From contig NZ_FQWQ01000001.1 in NCBI RefSeq assembly GCF_900129725.1, positions 1,178,001-1,242,000 of the forward strand: a DNA stretch of 64,000 bases, written 5' to 3'. A program made the translations under genes and the position numbers. Origin of the DNA: Chryseolinea serpens (GTDB lineage: Bacteria; Bacteroidota; Bacteroidia; Cytophagales; Cyclobacteriaceae). How positions within the stretch are numbered: the first letter of the stretch is position 1; each line of letters begins with the position of its first letter. Shown piece by piece: positions 60,971-64,000 of this stretch. The notes beneath the pieces are model-generated. The model was not told the DNA's origin. It searched no databases and was given only the letters and a program-made list of their open reading frames with translations.

Positions 60971-62350
60971 ATGAAAATCCCAAGTGCCGTTGTGAAAAAT
61001 AGCATAATACTCATAATCGCCTTATCGTTTAGCACACCCTGCCATGGGCAACTTGACTCAGCTTTCTTTAACGAGTGGCAACTATCAGCGGGACATTCTT
61101 TCGACTATCACGACTCAATATCAGGAAAAATAAAAAATACGGCATGGGGTAAACGTGGATTTACGATATATTTATCGGGCGATGTCCGTTTTGCGTTGCA
61201 TCAGATGACCGTTGCTGTAGGCAAAAATTCGTTATTAATTATCGAAAATCCCACTAGAATCGAGCTCAACTTACGCGGACGATCTAAACGCCAGCACGCT
61301 TTGTCCGAAAACACATTCTATCAAGCCGACATGTCAATCTTTGGATCCCGAGTCTCACTAACAACCTTTGAGTCGGGAAGCACTATGACTGTCGGGGAGG
61401 CCTACTTCCACGATACTGTTTCGCTTGAAACACGTAAATACAACGGGAGCTGGGAATATTGTGGTCTTGAAAAAAAATTATTAGCTAGTCACAATTTTAT
61501 AGAATACATCAGCTTCGAGAACTGTGGGTTTAGAGAGGGAGCCAACTTTAATTTTTCAAGCCTTAACCACTTTCCTGTATTTAAAAATTGCACGATAAAA
61601 GGCAAGCTAGATTTGAGTTACACCAAAATAGACAGCACATCGATTCCTTTCTTCAACACGCCATTCTTTAATACACCATTACCCGACTCCATTGATCTAA
61701 GTCATTCCAAATTAGGTCAAGAACTTGATCTTACAACCACCTTCCTTAGAAAGGGCATTAATACTTGCTGCTTGAACCTGTTCGAAACCGATGCTTCAAA
61801 AATTAAATTACAGTATCGAAATTTCCAATTGTACTTTGTTGACTCTGTTCACTACAACAAAAAATATTATGACGGCGTCAGTAGCACGTACGAAAGACTA
61901 TTAGCAGGTCTCAAAACAAATGGGTTCACAGATAGCTATAGAAAATTGGATATTGAATATCACGATTGGCAAAAACATTTTGACTCATCGCTATGGATCG
62001 CTGATCTTTGGTGGAGGTATGGATACCAAAAGTGGAGAATTGTTTTATACTCATTATCGGCGGTGCTATTTTTCTCATTCTTCAACTATCGACTCTACGA
62101 TAAACTTCAGGCCGTCTATCCGAACGACAAATTAGATTTATCCCATATACCAGAGAATCGAAATTTAACAATCCAAACGATTAAAAGATATATTGCCATC
62201 TTGCTTTATACAGGTATTATCTTTTTTCGATTTAATATCGACTTGAAAAATATGGAGTTTTTCCCTTTGAGATATTCACTTCTCATAATTTTCCAATACA
62301 CCATCGGCCTAGTGTGCACAGGCTTTCTGATCAATTGGATTATTGGTTGA
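60971..62350 (+). CDS. AT-rich gene for a membrane protein with pentapeptide-like middle
   Basis: This 459-residue protein has a signal-type N-terminus (ILIIALSFSTPCHGQL). The middle has repeated five-residue-like stretches (SIDLSHSKLGQELDLTTT), reminiscent of a pentapeptide repeat or right-handed beta-helix, though irregular. The last 130 residues contain about three membrane helices (IVLYSLSAVLFFSFFNYRLY and LLIIFQYTIGLVCTGFLINW). It is distinctly richer in A and T than its neighbours, and its codon use differs (more AAA, AAT, ATT). Function is unknown; transfer is inferred from composition. Confidence 0.7.
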   Translation: MKIPSAVVKNSIILIIALSFSTPCHGQLDSAFFNEWQLSAGHSFDYHDSISGKIKNTAWGKRGFTIYLSGDVRFALHQMTVAVGKNSLLIIENPTRIELNLRGRSKRQHALSENTFYQADMSIFGSRVSLTTFESGSTMTVGEAYFHDTVSLETRKYNGSWEYCGLEKKLLASHNFIEYISFENCGFREGANFNFSSLNHFPVFKNCTIKGKLDLSYTKIDSTSIPFFNTPFFNTPLPDSIDLSHSKLGQELDLTTTFLRKGINTCCLNLFETDASKIKLQYRNFQLYFVDSVHYNKKYYDGVSSTYERLLAGLKTNGFTDSYRKLDIEYHDWQKHFDSSLWIADLWWRYGYQKWRIVLYSLSAVLFFSFFNYRLYDKLQAVYPNDKLDLSHIPENRNLTIQTIKRYIAILLYTGIIFFRFNIDLKNMEFFPLRYSLLIIFQYTIGLVCTGFLINWIIG

Positions 62351-62422
62351 TTCGAAATCGCTGAAACATCCACCGTCGAAAATCAACATTCTTGAGGTAC
62401 CGTGCCTCAATCTTCTCACAAT

Positions 62423-62542
62423 ATGACGGACTTAATCGCCGATATCAAAAATGTATTCACGAACGTGATCAACGAAAATGATGAGCCTCAAGACCATACA
62501 CAAAAAGTTGCAATTGTTTCCGATTTGCCACCCAGGGCGTAA
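62423..62542 (+). CDS. Short hypothetical ORF (39 aa), possibly a fragment
   Basis: ATG to TAA encodes MTDLIADIKNVFTNVINEND and 19 more residues, an amphipathic acidic beginning with no family match that I recognise. It starts 73 bases after the stop of the AT-rich gene. It could be a small protein or the leftover start of a disrupted gene. Confidence 0.25.
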   Translation: MTDLIADIKNVFTNVINENDEPQDHTQKVAIVSDLPPRA

Positions 62543-62654
62543 CTAAACGTGAATTGTTGCATAACCGATTGAAGGGCGCTTGAGTGTCTTTAACAGGCGA
62601 GGATGCCTTGGTCTTTCTGCACATCTACGAAAGAATGAAATCGCGGTAAGCTTT

Positions 62655-62680
62655 AAAAAAAACCTAAAGGGGCTTTTTTT
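62655..62680 (-). terminator. Weak terminator downstream of the tRNA-Pro remnant
   Basis: On the minus strand AAAAAAAGCC, a six-base loop, then GGTTTTTTTT forms an A/T-rich hairpin ending in T. It lies 9 bases beyond the 3' end of the tRNA remnant and probably belonged to the intact gene. Confidence 0.5.
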
Positions 62681-62688
62681 AGATTTTC

Positions 62689-62728
62689 GTCGGGCGGCCA
62701 GATTCGAACTGGCCACCTCATGATCCAA
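62689..62728 (-). pseudogene. 3' half of a tRNA-Pro gene (from the anticodon loop on)
   Basis: On the minus strand this reads, in order, part of an anticodon loop (TTGGA), TCATG as the 3' anticodon strand, AGGTG, a complete T arm GCCAG-TTCGAAT-CTGGC and the acceptor 3' strand CGCCCGA. The expected 5' half (CATGA before the loop, D arm, acceptor TCGGGCG) is absent. The loop remnant fits a TGG anticodon, so it is tRNA-Pro-like. Break points in the anticodon loop are common integrase attachment sites. Confidence 0.65.
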
Positions 62729-62895
62729 TGCCCTGTTAAAGTATGAAAATATCCAGCATTCGATTAATTGGCAACTTATTAATATTCAATAATTTATAAC
62801 ATAAAAGGAACGCAAAATCCACCGGGTGGCCTGTTTTTTTGTGGTGACTTAGGAGGTATGCGAATAAAATGTATCTTTGCGCTCCCTTATGGGAT

Positions 62896-62969
62896 CGGGG
62901 CGTAGCGTAGCCCGGTATCGCGCTTGGTTTGGGACCAAGAGGTCGTCAGTTCGAATCTGGCCGCCCCGA
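62896..62969 (+). tRNA. tRNA-Pro (UGG)
   Basis: This is a complete cloverleaf: acceptor CGGGGCG/CGCCCCG, D stem GCG/CGC, anticodon stem CTTGG/CCAAG with loop TTTGGGA (anticodon TGG), variable AGGTC, T arm GTCAG-TTCGAAT-CTGGC, discriminator A. CCA is not encoded. It is followed after 3 bases by a strong terminator. Its 3' part shares 20 bases with the remnant at 62689, on the opposite strand. Confidence 0.95.
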
Positions 62970-62972
62970 CAC

Positions 62973-63005
62973 AAGCCCCGTCACATCTTGACGGGGCTTT
63001 TTTTA
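62973..63005 (+). terminator. Rho-independent terminator of tRNA-Pro
   Basis: AAGCCCCGTCA pairs with TGACGGGGCTT around a CATCT loop and runs into a T tract. Confidence 0.9.
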
Positions 63006-63464
63006 TGACCTTATACTAGCTATAGCGAATCATGCCGGAAATTTTACACCGGCGATACCCAACATCTTTAAAATCCCGTTGCCTCCAGATCGTTATCGAT
63101 GGTCGTAAGGCAGGCATTTTCCAGGAGCGATTTTTTTCTGGACGCTTAAGTTGTGTCTTGCACGGAGTAAAAACCGGTCGCCGGCCTAGATGACCTTCAA
63201 CCCAACCTCGATCCGCAAATCTGACACTTGGCCCATCGGATAGTTTTACTTCTTCATTCCTCCTTAGTGATCATCTACAAAGCGTGGAACCCCGAAATAG
63301 GCACGAGCGACTAGTTCTGGGCTTACTTATCGGCAATTGATAATGGACAAAATCTAGAGTATATTAGTTTCCAAGTCAATCCTAACTTCTTCGTTCGAAG
63401 AAGTTGGATGGCTTTTGCTCTACTGTCCGTTGGTTTTCGCACTTTAAATTGTAGACCCTATCCT
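63006..63464. other. Gene-free region with one strong inverted repeat
   Basis: No open frame of useful length was found in 459 bases. The only structure is an AACTTCTTCG-TT-CGAAGAAGTT hairpin at 63384-63405 (10 pairs, extended by one G-U and one G-C pair), without a T tract right after it. No tRNA or promoter box was recognised. Confidence 0.6.
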
Positions 63465-64000
63465 ATGAACCCCCGTGCACATCATTATCTGTTTGCCCAT
63501 CGAGAACTACGCGAGATTTTATTTCAAGATCTTTCAGCGTTTGTAAAGTTGACGGAGTCATCATTATTCGGGTCCTGGCTGAGTCGCCTGTGGACCAAAG
63601 TTGGAGACGACGTCTATGCTGGCGGCCTAGGGGCAAAATTACCGGGTACAGCTCTCGCCTTTGAATCCATTGCTGACGGCGGAGCAAGGTACACGCTCAT
63701 TACGCTCCCCACGCCGGAAGCTGTTGTCGAGGTCTTCTTCATCGCAATCGTTGTGTGTGAGCAGCCCTACAAATACTACAGGTATCTGGTCCTGGAAAAA
63801 TGTGAGGAGGGTCGGGTTGGGATTGGCCCCTCAGCAGGTGTACTCTGTGAATGGTTTTCCGACGGTGGACGTCGGAATCATAATTGGTATTTGTCTCCCG
63901 AAAAAGAACTCTTTCACTCGGCGATTAAAGAAATGCACCGGAGAGAAAGAGTACGATTTGAACTTGGTCTGAATTCAACGATGAAGTCGCTGTGGAATCC
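63465..64000 (+). CDS. Hypothetical protein, 3' end beyond the window
   Basis: The frame opens at ATG 63465 (MNPRAHHYLFAHRELREILF) and stays open for 178 codons to the last base. It has a soluble, mixed alpha/beta look: YTLITLPTPEAVVEVFFIAI, then YKYYRYLVLEKCEEG, CEWFSDGGRRNHNWYLS and FHSAIKEMHRRERVRFELGL. No signal peptide, membrane helix or known motif is seen. Composition is closer to the chromosome than that of the AT-rich gene at 61 kb. It may belong to an island entered at the tRNA-Pro locus. Confidence 0.6.
   Translation, partial: MNPRAHHYLFAHRELREILFQDLSAFVKLTESSLFGSWLSRLWTKVGDDVYAGGLGAKLPGTALAFESIADGGARYTLITLPTPEAVVEVFFIAIVVCEQPYKYYRYLVLEKCEEGRVGIGPSAGVLCEWFSDGGRRNHNWYLSPEKELFHSAIKEMHRRERVRFELGLNSTMKSLWN

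Larger units (their letters stand above)
62351..62688. other. Intergenic region before the tRNA remnant
   Basis: This 338-base stretch holds one short open frame on the plus strand (62423-62542, 39 codons, MTDLIADIKNV and on), listed separately. A weak hairpin with a T tract (62655-62680, minus strand) looks like the terminator that once followed the tRNA gene whose 3' half remains at 62689-62728. No longer gene was seen. Confidence 0.6.

Noticed and set aside
62543-62728. 61-codon minus-strand frame
   Set aside because: It runs through the tRNA remnant and its terminator, and the product contains the typical translated tRNA T-arm.
63384-63405. Hairpin AACTTCTTCG/CGAAGAAGTT as a transcription terminator
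   Set aside because: No T run directly follows on either strand, and no gene ends nearby; kept only as a noted inverted repeat.

Overview
The window is chromosomal DNA of a gliding Bacteroidota bacterium, most likely order Cytophagales. Support for this: type IX secretion sorting domains (CotH protein at 19.6-21.2 kb, SprB-repeat protein at 41.9-43.9 kb), a PorP/SprF protein, Bacteroidota-type promoters (a -7 box TAnnTTTG), lysine-rich tails on housekeeping proteins, and a SufBCDSE-SufT operon. GC is moderate (about 50-55 percent by eye) except for an AT-richer stretch at about 60.9-62.8 kb. No rRNA, CRISPR array, IS element or prophage was seen.

Layout. 0-10 kb (minus strand) is a surface-polysaccharide locus. 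fcl and gmd make GDP-L-fucose. A tightly packed operon then encodes Wza, the tyrosine kinase Wzc, an ABC exporter (Wzm, Wzt) and nonulosonic (legionaminic-type) acid enzymes LegB, NeuB/LegI and the start of NeuC/LegG. 10-15.8 kb (minus) holds sulfate activation genes (cysQ, cysN, cysD, cysC) and Kdo genes (kdsA, kdsC). 15.9-31.2 kb is a mixed block: penicillin acylase, coaX, CotH protein, sirtuin, topA, SixA-like phosphatase, formimidoylglutamase-like enzyme, Uma2 protein, a conserved 477-aa unknown, TerB-like protein and an acyl-CoA ligase.

31.2-31.9 kb is the most unusual part. It has two tandem tRNA-Leu-like RNAs on the minus strand with greatly enlarged variable arms and no U33, with a candidate promoter and terminator of their own, facing away from an Lrp/AsnC regulator. 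31.9-38.5 kb is lrp followed by the Fe-S assembly operon sufB-C-D-S-E-T and a bacilliredoxin. 38.6-41.8 kb (minus) holds a Na+/H+ antiporter, a sugar epimerase and cysH.

41.9-60.9 kb (mostly plus) contains the SprB-repeat protein with its PorP/SprF partner, queD-folE, a MarR regulator with an inverted-repeat operator, an aconitase with a 94-residue histone H1-like tail, an M29-like protein that appears to lack its metal ligands, a KefB-like antiporter, a TPR protein, ThuA, a second acyl-CoA ligase, a MacB/FtsX-type permease and an esterase. 60.9-64 kb looks foreign or rearranged: an AT-rich membrane protein gene, a 3'-half tRNA-Pro remnant, an intact tRNA-Pro(UGG) in the opposite orientation, and an unrecognised reading frame that runs off the window.

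All calls come from reading the sequence. No database search, folding program or composition statistic was run.
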